A stretch of DNA of 9,654 nucleotides from Verrucomicrobiota bacterium (lineage in GTDB: Bacteria > Verrucomicrobiota > Verrucomicrobiia > Opitutales > UBA953). Shown here piece by piece: positions 1 to 7,549 of this stretch. Positions within the stretch are counted from its first letter, which is position 1. Every line of letters starts with the position of its first letter. The stretch lies in NCBI GenBank assembly GCA_009924965.1, contig RFQN01000042.1, positions 1 through 9,654 on the forward strand, written 5' to 3'. Under the pieces are notes generated by a model. It was not told where the DNA came from, did no database searches, and worked only from the letters and a program-made list of their open reading frames with translations. The position numbers and the translations under genes are program-made.

Positions 1-171
1 CTCGCCCACTCCAAGCAGGTGCCGCTCCTGTCGCTGCACTTCCTCGGCCAGTGGCTCCTGCACGTGCTGCTCGCCATCATCCTCGCCACGCTGCTCCTCG
101 CCCCGATCGCCGTGGCCCAGAATTTCGCCATGGATAAGGCGGGCCTCCCCCAACCCGACGAAGCCGCATGA
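1..171 (+). CDS. C-terminal end of a membrane protein, probably MreD (partial)
   Basis: The frame is open from the window edge to a TGA that overlaps the mrdA start codon (ATGA), leaving 56 codons of the 3' end. The peptide has a hydrophobic stretch at about residues 18-40 (WLLHVLLAIILATLLLAPIA), which looks like a last transmembrane helix, followed by a short polar tail ending PDEAA. In many bacteria mreD, encoding an integral membrane component of the rod-shape elongasome, sits directly upstream of mrdA, and this position plus the membrane helix is the only basis for the name. The 4-base overlap suggests one transcript and translational coupling with mrdA. The fragment is too short to recognise on sequence alone; another small membrane protein remains possible. 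Confidence 0.5.
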   Translation, partial: LAHSKQVPLLSLHFLGQWLLHVLLAIILATLLLAPIAVAQNFAMDKAGLPQPDEAA

Positions 172-2162
172 AAGACCCCCGCGACGCCGACGTCTCGACG
201 CCCTCAGACCCCATCTCGACCTGGCGGCTGCAGGCGGTCTTCTTCTTCTTCCTGGTGGGCTTCGTCTACGTCGCCATCGGCCTCGGCTTCCGTCAACTGG
301 CCCAGAACGTCAACCTCATCGACCAAGCGGATCGCCAAAGCCGCCGCGTCGTCATCCGACCACCCTCCCGCGGGAAAATCTTCGACCGCAACGGCTACAT
401 CCTCGTCGACAACCGCGTCCGCTGGAGCGTCAAGGCCGACCTGCTCGCGCTCCAACCCGAGTTCCGCAAGGAATACCTCGAGTTGCTGCAGAAGGAAAAA
501 GCCCGCTTCCCCGACCGTCGCCCCGACTACGACCAGCTGCAGCAGACCGCGCGCCTCAACGTGCTCAACGCGTGGCTGACGAAGATCTGGTTCGTCATCG
601 ACTCGACCAACCAGAAGAGCGCTAAAGGGACGGCCAAGGTGAAGTCGACGCCGCAGCTGCACCCGGAAGAGCGCATGGTCCACCCCGACGCCCTCCGCAA
701 GCACCTGACGGAACGTCGGGCGCTCAAGTTCCCGCTGATCCTCGACCTTGCCTTCCCGAACTCCGGCCAAGCCTTGACGCCCGAGGAAGGTAACCGCGCC
801 GTCGCCCGCTTCATCGAGCAATTCCCGGTGCAAGGCCCGATCACCCTCGAGGCCGACATGGTGCGCTCCTACCCGAACGGCAAGCTGGCGGCGCACGTCT
901 TGGGCTATGTCCGCGACTCCGACGTCATCAAGAGCGACCCCGATGACTTCGACGATGAAGACCTGAACAAGCTCCAGAAGCTTGGCTACGTCGGCAAGAA
1001 AGGCGCCGAGGGCATCGAGGCGACCTACAACGAAGTCCTCTCAGGCCGCAACGGCTGGGAGCTCTGGACCAAGACCTCCTCGGGCTACAACAAGGACTTG
1101 CTGAAGTTCGCCGCCCCGGAACAAGGCGCCAGCGTCGTCCTGTCGCTCGACACCCAGATCCAGAAGGCCGCCGAAGGCGCCCTCGCCCAGATCGTCGACT
1201 CGCAGGGCAAGCTGTTGCCGGCGGCCGCCGTGATGCTCGACGTGAACACCGGCGAGATCCTCGCGCTCGCGAGCCAACCTTCCTTCGACCCCAACGAGAT
1301 GGCGGACCGCGTCACGCAAGCCTACTTCGACAAGGTGAACTCCGAGGGTGGCTGGATCAACCGTTCCATCCAAGGCCTCTACGCGCCGGGCTCGACCTTT
1401 AAGCTCATCACCGCCACGGCGGGCATGCGCAACCATAAGGTCGATTGGGACGACATCTTGGATTGCGGCCCGAGCTACATGGTCGGTGGCCGCGCCTTCC
1501 CTGAGCACGAGCCGTCGGGCTACGGACAGGTCGACCTCGAGAAGATGCTCGCCGTCTCCTGCAACGTCTGGAACTACCAGGTCGGCCTCCGCACGGGCCC
1601 CGATGCCTTGGCGAAGGAGGCCCGCCGCTTCGGCCTCGATGCGCCCTTGCTGCGGAAACCACCGACCCTCGACAACCCGTCGACGACCGAGCTACCCAAC
1701 CCGGCGACGCGCATGGTGGTGCCGGATCGCGATTACAAGAAACGCATCGCGGGCGAGGCTTGGGCCGACGGCGACACCGCCAACACCTCCATCGGCCAAG
1801 GCTACCTGCTGACCACGCCGCTCCACATGGCCTGCGTAGCCGCCTCGCTCGCCCGTGGCGAAACGCGCACCACGCCCAGCATCATCCACGACCCCGGCCG
1901 CGATGGCCGCCATGCCGGCGCCGAGCCCATCGGCTTGACGGCCCCACAGCTTCAAGCCCTGCGCGACGGCATGCAGGTAGGCGCACCTCGCCTGGATCGT
2001 CGGCTACGCGCCGGCGGACAATCCCGCCGTGGCTTTCTGCGTGCTCGTGGAGGGCCAGCTCGACACCAGCACGTGGGGCGGCAAGACGGCCGGCCCCGTG
2101 GCCCGCGACATGATCCTCGCTTGGCGCACGTCCAACGAGGAAAAGTAATCGCTAGCGGATGA
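168..2162 (+). CDS. mrdA: Penicillin-binding protein 2 (peptidoglycan D,D-transpeptidase), C-terminus disrupted
   Basis: Class B penicillin-binding protein that crosslinks peptidoglycan during lateral wall growth, anchored in the inner membrane and partnered with RodA and the Mre proteins. A single membrane anchor lies at about residues 21-42. The PBP dimerisation domain begins with RGKIFDRNG (69-77) and continues through SYPNGKLAAHVLGYV (234-248). The transpeptidase domain carries the nucleophile motif STFK (Ser409, Lys412), the second motif SCN (464-466) and the late conserved IGQGYLLTTPLHMA block (542-555). The third motif, KTG, should follow the helix ending at LRDGMQ (598-603) but is missing. 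After that point the frame reads arginine-rich nonsense to the stop at 2162, while the true C-terminus continues in another frame to 2148. The cause is an internal deletion, real or an assembly error; the predicted product would lack an active site. The start overlaps the upstream stop (ATGA). Identity is secure; integrity is not. Confidence 0.9.
   Translation: MKDPRDADVSTPSDPISTWRLQAVFFFFLVGFVYVAIGLGFRQLAQNVNLIDQADRQSRRVVIRPPSRGKIFDRNGYILVDNRVRWSVKADLLALQPEFRKEYLELLQKEKARFPDRRPDYDQLQQTARLNVLNAWLTKIWFVIDSTNQKSAKGTAKVKSTPQLHPEERMVHPDALRKHLTERRALKFPLILDLAFPNSGQALTPEEGNRAVARFIEQFPVQGPITLEADMVRSYPNGKLAAHVLGYVRDSDVIKSDPDDFDDEDLNKLQKLGYVGKKGAEGIEATYNEVLSGRNGWELWTKTSSGYNKDLLKFAAPEQGASVVLSLDTQIQKAAEGALAQIVDSQGKLLPAAAVMLDVNTGEILALASQPSFDPNEMADRVTQAYFDKVNSEGGWINRSIQGLYAPGSTFKLITATAGMRNHKVDWDDILDCGPSYMVGGRAFPEHEPSGYGQVDLEKMLAVSCNVWNYQVGLRTGPDALAKEARRFGLDAPLLRKPPTLDNPSTTELPNPATRMVVPDRDYKKRIAGEAWADGDTANTSIGQGYLLTTPLHMACVAASLARGETRTTPSIIHDPGRDGRHAGAEPIGLTAPQLQALRDGMQVGAPRLDRRLRAGGQSRRGFLRARGGPARHQHVGRQDGRPRGPRHDPRLAHVQRGKVIASG
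1978..2148 (+). pseudogene. mrdA: Displaced C-terminal coding segment of mrdA (frame-shifted)
   Basis: From about 1981 the frame that starts at positions 1 mod 3 reads AHLAWIVGYAPADNPAVAF, then a VLVEG strand, a GGKTAGPVARDMI segment and a TAA stop at 2146-2148. This is the standard end of a PBP2 transpeptidase domain, in which the (A/F)W-x-x-GYAP block follows the KTGT motif by roughly 20 residues. A TAG at 1978-1980 closes this frame upstream, so it cannot be translated alone from an upstream start. The upstream ORF stops resembling PBP2 at residue 603 (base 1976), so the break lies in 1977-1981. Compared with the usual family layout, about 35-40 residues including KTG are absent between the two halves (length inferred from memory of the family). 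Confidence 0.85.
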
Positions 2163-2709
2163 ACACCTGCGTGCCGAGCGGCACGCGGTCGAACAACGCG
2201 ATGACGTCGTCGTCGGACAAGAGCACGCACCCATGGCTGTTGGGCGTGCCCAGCTTGGCGTGCTGATTGGTGCCGTGGATGTAGACGTAGCGTTGCTTCG
2301 TATCGACGACCCGGCCCGCCGCGTCCTGCCCTGCGTTGTGGCCTGGCTCCAGCCCGCGCAGCCACAGGATACGGGAAGTGATGAGGTTATCGTCGGGCGT
2401 CGGCCAGTCGACCCAGCGCTGGCCGGTCGCCTGCCGCGCCTTGAAGACCATCCCGGCGGGCGCGCCGGCCCCGATCTTCTCGGAGACCTCGTGCAGGCCC
2501 GTCGGGGTCTGGTGCGAATCCTGGACGCAGCCCCGCCCCGCCCGGGCCGTGCTGATGGTGTAGGAATCGCACCCTGTCCCATGAAAATGCCAGAGTTTTT
2601 GCTGGTCAACCGACACCAGAAGGCAATGTTCCGACATGGACACACCCAGCGCCTGGAGGCGTTCGGCGAACTCCGTTTTCAAAACCAAGGATAACTCAGA
2701 ACATGGCAT
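2152..2709 (-). CDS. L,D-transpeptidase (YkuD domain)
   Basis: A YkuD-fold cysteine transpeptidase of 185 residues. Family members form 3-3 crosslinks in peptidoglycan or attach proteins to it, through an acyl-enzyme on cysteine. The catalytic signature is clear: IHGTN at 144-148 and, 13 residues after His145, SHGCVLLS at 158-165 with nucleophile Cys161. Before it lie the LLVSVDQQKLW strand (30-40) that opens the domain and a block at about 66-102 (QTPTGLHEVSEKIGAGAP onward). I see no signal peptide or lipobox, which is odd for an enzyme whose substrate is outside the cytoplasm. The start is uncertain: the ATG at 2709 overlaps the start of the divergent asd gene by 7 bases and keeps an N-terminal segment (EFAERLQALGV) that looks genuine; an alternative ATG lies at 2637. 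Neither has a Shine-Dalgarno sequence. The stop is 3 bases from the end of mrdA, converging with it. Confidence 0.88.
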   Translation of the reverse strand: MPCSELSLVLKTEFAERLQALGVSMSEHCLLVSVDQQKLWHFHGTGCDSYTISTARAGRGCVQDSHQTPTGLHEVSEKIGAGAPAGMVFKARQATGQRWVDWPTPDDNLITSRILWLRGLEPGHNAGQDAAGRVVDTKQRYVYIHGTNQHAKLGTPNSHGCVLLSDDDVIALFDRVPLGTQVFIR

Positions 2710-3722
2710 ATCGAATTGGCATCGTGGGCGTGACCGGCGCGGTCGGTCAAGAACTGCTGGCGTTGATGGCCAAGCGAAAGTTCCCCGTGGCCGAACTCCG
2801 CCCCCTCGCCTCGGCCCGCTCGGCCGGGTCCAAGGTCAGCTACGGCGGTAAGGACTGGACCGTCCAGGAAGCCAAGCCGGAGGCCTTCGAGGGCCTCGAT
2901 TTCGTGGTCTTCAGCGCCGGCGGCTCGGTTTCCGTCGCCCTGGCCCATGAAGCCGTCAAGCGCGGGGTCATCGTCATCGACAACAGCTCGGCCTTCCGCA
3001 TGGACCCGACGGTCCCCCTGGTCGTCCCCGAGATCAACGCCCACGCCCTAGACAACCACCAGGGCATCATCGCCAACCCGAACTGCTCGACGGCCATCGC
3101 CTTGATGGGCCTCTTCCCCCTGCACCAGGCCTTCGGCCTGAAGCGCTTCTTCGCGTCCACCTACCAGGCGGTCTCCGGCACCGGCGCCGAAGCCATGCGC
3201 GAGCTCGACACCCAGGTCCGCGCTTGGGCCAAGGGCGAAGCGTCTCCCGCCAAGGTCTACCCGCACACCATCGCCTTCAACCTCATCCCGCAGGTCGACT
3301 CGTTCCTCGAGGACGGCTACACCAAGGAAGAGATGAAGATGCTGAACGAAGGCCGCAAGATCATGGGCCTGCCGAACCTCAAGGTCACGACGACCTGCGT
3401 CCGCGTGCCGGTCTTCCGCGCCCACTCCATCGCCATCAGCGCCGAGTTCGAGCGCCCGGTCGACCTCGCCGTCGCCCGCGCCGCGATCGCCGCCTTCCCC
3501 GGCGCCGAAGTCTGCGACGAACCCGCCAAGAAGGTCTACCCGATGCCGCTCGACTACGCCGGCAAGGAGAAGTGCGGCGTCGGCCGCCTGCGTAAGGACA
3601 CGCTCTTCGACAACGGCCTATCGCTCTGGGTCAGCGGCGACCAGCTCTGGAAAGGCGCGGCGCTCAACGCGATCCAGATCGCCGAAGCCCTCCACGCCCG
3701 CGGCCGCTTGGCCCGCCGCTAA
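2703..3722 (+). CDS. asd: Aspartate-semialdehyde dehydrogenase
   Basis: Catalyses the NADPH-dependent reduction of aspartyl-4-phosphate to aspartate 4-semialdehyde in the cytoplasm, the branch point to lysine/diaminopimelate, threonine and methionine. At 339 residues it has the usual family length. The N-terminal Rossmann motif is GIVGVTGAVGQELL (6-19). Catalytic Cys128 sits in NPNCSTAIALMGLFPLH (125-141), the substrate-loop motif is YQAVSGTGAEAMREL (154-168), and the catalytic base His241 is in VFRAHSIAISAEFE. The C-terminal cofactor-side motif is LRKDTLFDNGLSLWVSGDQL (296-315). The start has an AAGGA sequence at 2687-2691, 11 bases before ATG, the best ribosome binding site in the window. 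Any promoter must lie inside the divergent L,D-transpeptidase coding region. The methyltransferase gene follows after 3 bases, so the two are probably co-transcribed. All key residues are present. Confidence 0.96.
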   Translation: MAYRIGIVGVTGAVGQELLALMAKRKFPVAELRPLASARSAGSKVSYGGKDWTVQEAKPEAFEGLDFVVFSAGGSVSVALAHEAVKRGVIVIDNSSAFRMDPTVPLVVPEINAHALDNHQGIIANPNCSTAIALMGLFPLHQAFGLKRFFASTYQAVSGTGAEAMRELDTQVRAWAKGEASPAKVYPHTIAFNLIPQVDSFLEDGYTKEEMKMLNEGRKIMGLPNLKVTTTCVRVPVFRAHSIAISAEFERPVDLAVARAAIAAFPGAEVCDEPAKKVYPMPLDYAGKEKCGVGRLRKDTLFDNGLSLWVSGDQLWKGAALNAIQIAEALHARGRLARR

Positions 3723-3725
3723 GCC

Positions 3726-4289
3726 ATGGCTCGGTCCAACGATCGAGCGCCCCGCCACGCGGACCTCAACAAGCCGATCCGCTTGCTGGACGAGGCCGAC
3801 ATCCCCGGCCTGCTCGCGCAGCATAAGGACCCGCTGATCCTCGTCCTCGACGGCGTGCAGGACCCGCACAATCTCGGCGCCTGCCTCCGCACCGCCGATT
3901 GCGCCGGCTGCGCCTTCGTGGTGACGACCCGCAAGAACTCCTCGCCCGTCAACGACACCGTCCGCAAGGTCGCCGTCGGCGCCGCCGAGCACATGCCCAT
4001 CGTGCAGGCCAATAACCTGCGCAACGCCCTGGTGAAGCTCAAGGACGGCGGCGTCTGGATCGCCGGCACGAGCGACCACAAGACGAGCCAGTCGCTCTAC
4101 ACGGCCAAGTTGACCGGCCCCTTGGCCATCGTCATGGGCGCCGAAGGCGACGGCATCCGCCACCTGACCGCCGAAACCTGCGATTTCCTCGTGCGCATCC
4201 CGATGCTGGGCGCCGTGCCTTGCCTCAACGTGTCCGTGTCGGCCGGTGTCTGCCTGTTCGAGGCCGTCCGGCAACGCGGCCATCGCTAA
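3726..4289 (+). CDS. TrmH/SpoU-family RNA 2'-O-methyltransferase, RlmB-like, without N-terminal domain
   Basis: An S-adenosylmethionine-dependent 2'-O-ribose methyltransferase of the SPOUT class (deep trefoil knot). The three family motifs are present: motif 1 LDGVQDPHNLGACLRTADCAG (41-61) with catalytic Arg55, motif 2 AIVMGAEGDGIRHLT (134-148), and motif 3 RIPMLGAVPCLNVSVSAGVCL (157-177). Motif 3, with its LNVSVS-x-G-x-CLFEAVRQR ending, is closest to RlmB, which methylates a guanosine in the 23S rRNA peptidyl-transferase P loop. At 187 residues it lacks the roughly 70-residue N-terminal RNA-binding domain of E. coli RlmB (about 243 residues); the catalytic domain begins almost at once after a short basic leader. 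The substrate (rRNA or tRNA) is therefore not settled. It starts 3 bases after the asd stop with no visible Shine-Dalgarno sequence, suggesting translational coupling. Confidence 0.88.
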   Translation: MARSNDRAPRHADLNKPIRLLDEADIPGLLAQHKDPLILVLDGVQDPHNLGACLRTADCAGCAFVVTTRKNSSPVNDTVRKVAVGAAEHMPIVQANNLRNALVKLKDGGVWIAGTSDHKTSQSLYTAKLTGPLAIVMGAEGDGIRHLTAETCDFLVRIPMLGAVPCLNVSVSAGVCLFEAVRQRGHR

Positions 4290-4316
4290 GGCCTAATTTT
4301 CCTTTACCCACGGCTG

Positions 4317-4330
4317 GCAAAGCCCTTTGC
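4317..4330 (+). other. Small inverted repeat upstream of tRNA-Lys
   Basis: GCAAA-GCCC-TTTGC forms a perfect 5-bp stem with a 4-base loop, 27 bases after the methyltransferase stop and 16 bases before the tRNA. It is followed by TCTT rather than a T-run, so it is at best a weak terminator, or a processing or pausing structure between the mRNA and the tRNA. It may be chance. Confidence 0.25.
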
Positions 4331-4346
4331 TCTTGGGCGTTCTAAG

Positions 4347-4750
<404 letters not shown>

Positions 4751-4755
4751 GTCGG

Positions 4756-4793
4756 GTAAAATATGAAAAGCGCGCGCCGCAGTCGGCAAGGCG
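4756..4793 (-). terminator. Possible weak intrinsic terminator downstream of glmS
   Basis: Read on the minus strand, a GC-rich hairpin (GCCG-ACTG-CGGC, bases 4787-4776, alternatively CGCC/GGCG enclosing it) is followed by GCGCGC and then CTTTTCATATTTT. The T-rich tract is interrupted and the stem is only 4 bp, so this is a weak candidate. It lies about 40 bases past the glmS stop and just before the start of the zinc-module protein, where a terminator would be expected. Confidence 0.3.
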
Positions 4794-4796
4794 ACG

Positions 4797-4806
4797 ACCC
4801 TAGGGT
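4797..4806. repeat. 10-bp perfect palindrome ACCCTAGGGT
   Basis: ACCCTAGGGT reads the same on both strands and lies in the 81-base gap between the glmS stop and the zinc-module gene start. It could be a protein-binding half of an operator for the downstream gene, but no second copy is visible in the window and a 10-bp palindrome may be chance. Confidence 0.25.
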
Positions 4807-4831
4807 TGATGACCTATCAATAATATCAGTT

Positions 4832-6673
4832 TTACTCTACGGTCACGGACTTCGCCAGGTTGCGGGGCTGGTCGATCGGGCAACCGCGCAAGCGCGCGAC
4901 ATGGTATGCGAGCAACTGCAGGGCGATCGCCGCCGGGATGGTCGCCACCAAGGGATCGCACTCAGGGATGACGATGCGGTCGTCGGCGATAGTGTCCGCC
5001 GCGGATCCGGCCGTGACGACCGCGATGATCCGCGCGCCACGCGCCTTGCACTCTTCGGCGTTGCTCCAGACTTTGTCCAACTGGGGCGAGCGGTTCGCCA
5101 AGACGACGACGGGCGTACCCGGGGTCAGCAACGCGATGGGGCCATGCTTCATCTCGGCGGCATGATAGCCTTCGGCATGCACGTAAGAGATTTCCTTGAG
5201 CTTGAGCGCGCCTTCCAACGCCACGGGGTGCATCGGGCCACGCCCCAGGAAGAAGGCATGCTCCGCCGCCGCCATGCGCCCGGCGACCGCCGCGATGGCG
5301 TCGTTCTGCGCCAAGACTTGGGCAATCAGCTCCGGCAAGCGCGCCAGCTCCGCGGCCAAGACGCGCCCGCGCTCCAACGACAGGCGCCGCCCACGACCTA
5401 GCCGCAAGGCCATCAGGAGGAGCACGGCGACCTGGCCGGTGAAGGCCTTGGTCGAGGCGACTGAGATTTCCGGGCCAGCATGGATGAAGACACCCCGTCC
5501 GGTTTCCCGGGCGATGGTCGAGCCGACGACGTTGACGAGGCCGAGCACCAAGGCGCCTTTCTCCTTGGCTTCGCGCACCGCGGCCAAGGTGTCGGCGGTC
5601 TCCCCCGACTGCGAGATGGCCAAGACAAGGTCGTGGCTGCCGACCAAGGGGTTCCGATACCGGAATTCGGCGGCCTGCTGGACTTCCGCGTTCAGGTCAG
5701 CCAAGTCCTCGAAGGCGAACTCCCCGACCTGACCGGCATGCAAGGAGGTGCCGCACCCGACGAGGACGATGCGCTGGAGCTCCGCCAAGTCGCGCGGTGA
5801 GGTCCCCATGCCCGCCAAGACGGCCGTACCGTGCTCCGTATCCAACCGGCCACGCAAGGCGTTCCCGACGGACTCCGCCTGCTCGAAGATTTCCTTGAGC
5901 ATGAAGTGCTCGTAGCCGCCCTTCTCCACCGCCCCGAGGTCGAGGCCGAGTTCGGCGACCTCGCGTTCGCGCAAGACGTCGTGCCGATCGCGGATGTCGA
6001 CGGTGTTCGCGGTCACGGTGGCGATGTCGCCGTCATCGAGGTAGATGACGCGCTGGGTATGCGCGATCAGCGCGGAGGCATCCGAGGCGACCAAGGTCTC
6101 ACCCTCGCCCAAGCCGAGCACCAAGGGGCTGCCTTTCCGGGCGACGACCAACACGCCCGGCTGGGCGGTGGCCATGACGGCGATGCCGTACGCGCCTTCA
6201 ACCTGCGCCAAGGCTTGGCCTACGGCCTTGCGGAGGTCGCCCTGGTAGTGTTCCCCGATCAGACGCGCCAAGGCTTCGGTGTCGGTCTCGGACGTGAAGA
6301 CATGCCCTTTGGCCTCCAGGCGGGCGCGGATCGCGCGGTAGTTCTCGATGATGCCGTTATGCACCAAGCAGAGTTTTCGGTCCGCCGAGAAATGGGGATG
6401 GGCGTTCGCCTCGGTGGGCGCTCCGTGCGTGGCCCAGCGGGTATGCGCGATGCCGACGGTGGCGGTGGCCTGCCGTTCGGCGGTCAGCTCCTGCTTAACC
6501 TTCTCAGCGAGGCGCGCGACCTTCCCGACGGATCGCAGGGCGACGAGTGGTCCACCGGCTTCCTGCAAAGCCAGGCCAGCCGAGTCATAGCCCCGATACT
6601 CTAAGCGCCGTAAGCCCCCGAGCAAGATAGGGGTCGCGGGTTGCGCCCCCACATATCCGATGATGCCACACAT
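4832..6673 (-). CDS. glmS: Glutamine--fructose-6-phosphate aminotransferase (isomerizing)
   Basis: Makes glucosamine-6-phosphate from fructose-6-phosphate and glutamine, the committed step to UDP-GlcNAc for peptidoglycan. The 613-residue protein is full length. The N-terminal class II glutaminase domain begins MCGIIGYVG, so Cys2 becomes the N-terminal nucleophile; further motifs are HTRWATHGAPTEANAHPH (77-94), LVHNGIIENY (103-112) and FTSETDTE (126-133). The first SIS domain has VGCGTSLHAGQ (305-315), AISQSGETADTLAA (352-365) and SVASTKAFTGQ (404-414). The second has FLGRGPMHPVALEGALKLKE (475-494) and EGYHAAEMKHGPIALL (501-516). It ends in NLAKSVTVE, the canonical C-terminus near the sugar site. 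The frame is open upstream, but the start at 6673 is fixed by the need for Cys2. It starts 2 bases after the stop of the glmU-like gene, so there is no room for a glmS ribozyme. Confidence 0.98.
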   Translation of the reverse strand: MCGIIGYVGAQPATPILLGGLRRLEYRGYDSAGLALQEAGGPLVALRSVGKVARLAEKVKQELTAERQATATVGIAHTRWATHGAPTEANAHPHFSADRKLCLVHNGIIENYRAIRARLEAKGHVFTSETDTEALARLIGEHYQGDLRKAVGQALAQVEGAYGIAVMATAQPGVLVVARKGSPLVLGLGEGETLVASDASALIAHTQRVIYLDDGDIATVTANTVDIRDRHDVLREREVAELGLDLGAVEKGGYEHFMLKEIFEQAESVGNALRGRLDTEHGTAVLAGMGTSPRDLAELQRIVLVGCGTSLHAGQVGEFAFEDLADLNAEVQQAAEFRYRNPLVGSHDLVLAISQSGETADTLAAVREAKEKGALVLGLVNVVGSTIARETGRGVFIHAGPEISVASTKAFTGQVAVLLLMALRLGRGRRLSLERGRVLAAELARLPELIAQVLAQNDAIAAVAGRMAAAEHAFFLGRGPMHPVALEGALKLKEISYVHAEGYHAAEMKHGPIALLTPGTPVVVLANRSPQLDKVWSNAEECKARGARIIAVVTAGSAADTIADDRIVIPECDPLVATIPAAIALQLLAYHVARLRGCPIDQPRNLAKSVTVE

Positions 6674-6675
6674 GG

Positions 6676-7545
6676 TCAGATGAGGTCGCGGTCGACGACG
6701 TCGGCGGGTCGGGTGGTCAGGCCCGGCCAGATCTTCCGGCCAGGATAGATCGACGTGTGGATGCCGGTATGCACGCCGTCGCCGATGATGGCGCCGAACT
6801 TCCGTCGACCCGTGTTGACGAGCGCGCCCTCGACCATGCTGCGGTGCGCCTGCCCGTCGTGGCGCAGGTTCGACACGATCGTCCCGGCGCCGAAGTTGAC
6901 CTTCTCGCCAAGGATGGAGTCGCCAACGTAGGAAAGGTGCCCGACGTTGGTCTTCGCCAGAAGGACCGTGTTCTTCAGCTCGACAGCTTGACCGACGTGA
7001 CAGCCATCGCCGACCGTGGTCGCACCGCGGATGTAGCAATTGGGGCCGACCTTGCAGCCAGCGCCGATGACGACGTCGCCTTCGATGACGACACCAGGGA
7101 GGATGCGCGTGCCGGCGCCGACGGACAAACGTCCATCGACATACAGCGAGGCATGGCAGTCGCCTTGGTTCGTCCAGTCGGTGCGTGCCTTAAGCGCCCG
7201 TTCGTTGGCGACGAGGAGATCCCAGGCGAAGCGAATGAGGAAACTATGGACGGCCACGCGCGGCGTGCCGGTCGCACCAGGGCGCAACAAGAGTTCCGCC
7301 CCCTGACCGTCCACCAAGGCGGAAGCCTGTGCGTCGGCCATGAAGGCGGCGACGTCATCGGCCTCCAACCACGCATGCGGATAGACCTCCACCGGTCCGC
7401 TCGGTGCCCAGGGTCCGGCCAAGGCTCGCAGCTGGTGGTCCTTCAACGGCAGGTTACCGATCGGAAAGGTCTCCAGCGGACGGGTGGCCGTCAACGGCAG
7501 GCAACCGAGCGTCGGCGAGGCAGGCAGTAATCGGAAGCGTCGCAT
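6676..7545 (-). CDS. GlmU-like acetyltransferase (left-handed beta-helix) lacking a recognisable uridyltransferase domain
   Basis: A 289-residue protein. Residues about 133-275 form a left-handed beta-helix with hexapeptide repeats (for example VIEGDVVIGAGCKVGPNC, 153-170). The block VGHLSYVGDSILGEKVNFGAGT (201-222) matches the GlmU acetyltransferase site, with His203 at the position of the catalytic His of E. coli GlmU. The following NLRHDG and TGRRKFGAIIGDGV segments resemble the C-terminal halves of GlmU-like sugar-1-phosphate nucleotidyltransferases of archaea and thermophiles rather than the NYDG form of E. coli. The first ~130 residues lack the G-x-G-T-R nucleotidyltransferase signature, though RPLETFPIGNLPLKDHQLRAL (22-42) faintly recalls the start of such a domain. 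The likely role, inferred from position between glmM and glmS, is acetylation of glucosamine-1-phosphate. The start at 7545 lies 4 bases after the glmM stop. It could instead act on another sugar phosphate. Confidence 0.82.
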   Translation of the reverse strand: MRRFRLLPASPTLGCLPLTATRPLETFPIGNLPLKDHQLRALAGPWAPSGPVEVYPHAWLEADDVAAFMADAQASALVDGQGAELLLRPGATGTPRVAVHSFLIRFAWDLLVANERALKARTDWTNQGDCHASLYVDGRLSVGAGTRILPGVVIEGDVVIGAGCKVGPNCYIRGATTVGDGCHVGQAVELKNTVLLAKTNVGHLSYVGDSILGEKVNFGAGTIVSNLRHDGQAHRSMVEGALVNTGRRKFGAIIGDGVHTGIHTSIYPGRKIWPGLTTRPADVVDRDLI

Positions 7546-7549
7546 GGGC

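Noticed and set aside
1952..2645. Minus-strand arginine-rich frames over the end of mrdA and the L,D-transpeptidase
   Set aside because: They are out-of-frame shadows of the L,D-transpeptidase and mrdA, with no motifs of their own.
5831..6604. Long plus-strand open frame of 257 codons antisense to glmS, and similar frames opposite glmM and the glmU-like gene
   Set aside because: They are antisense to genes with complete family motifs, have compositions typical of reversed GC-rich codons, and show no recognisable domain.
6600..6680. glmS ribozyme upstream of glmS
   Set aside because: Only 2 bases separate the glmU-like stop from the glmS start, so no space exists for the ribozyme.
6674..7039. 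Upstream in-frame extension of glmS (open frame to 7039)
   Set aside because: The extension is arginine- and histidine-rich out-of-frame reading of the glmU-like gene. GlmS needs Cys as its second residue, which fixes the start at 6673.
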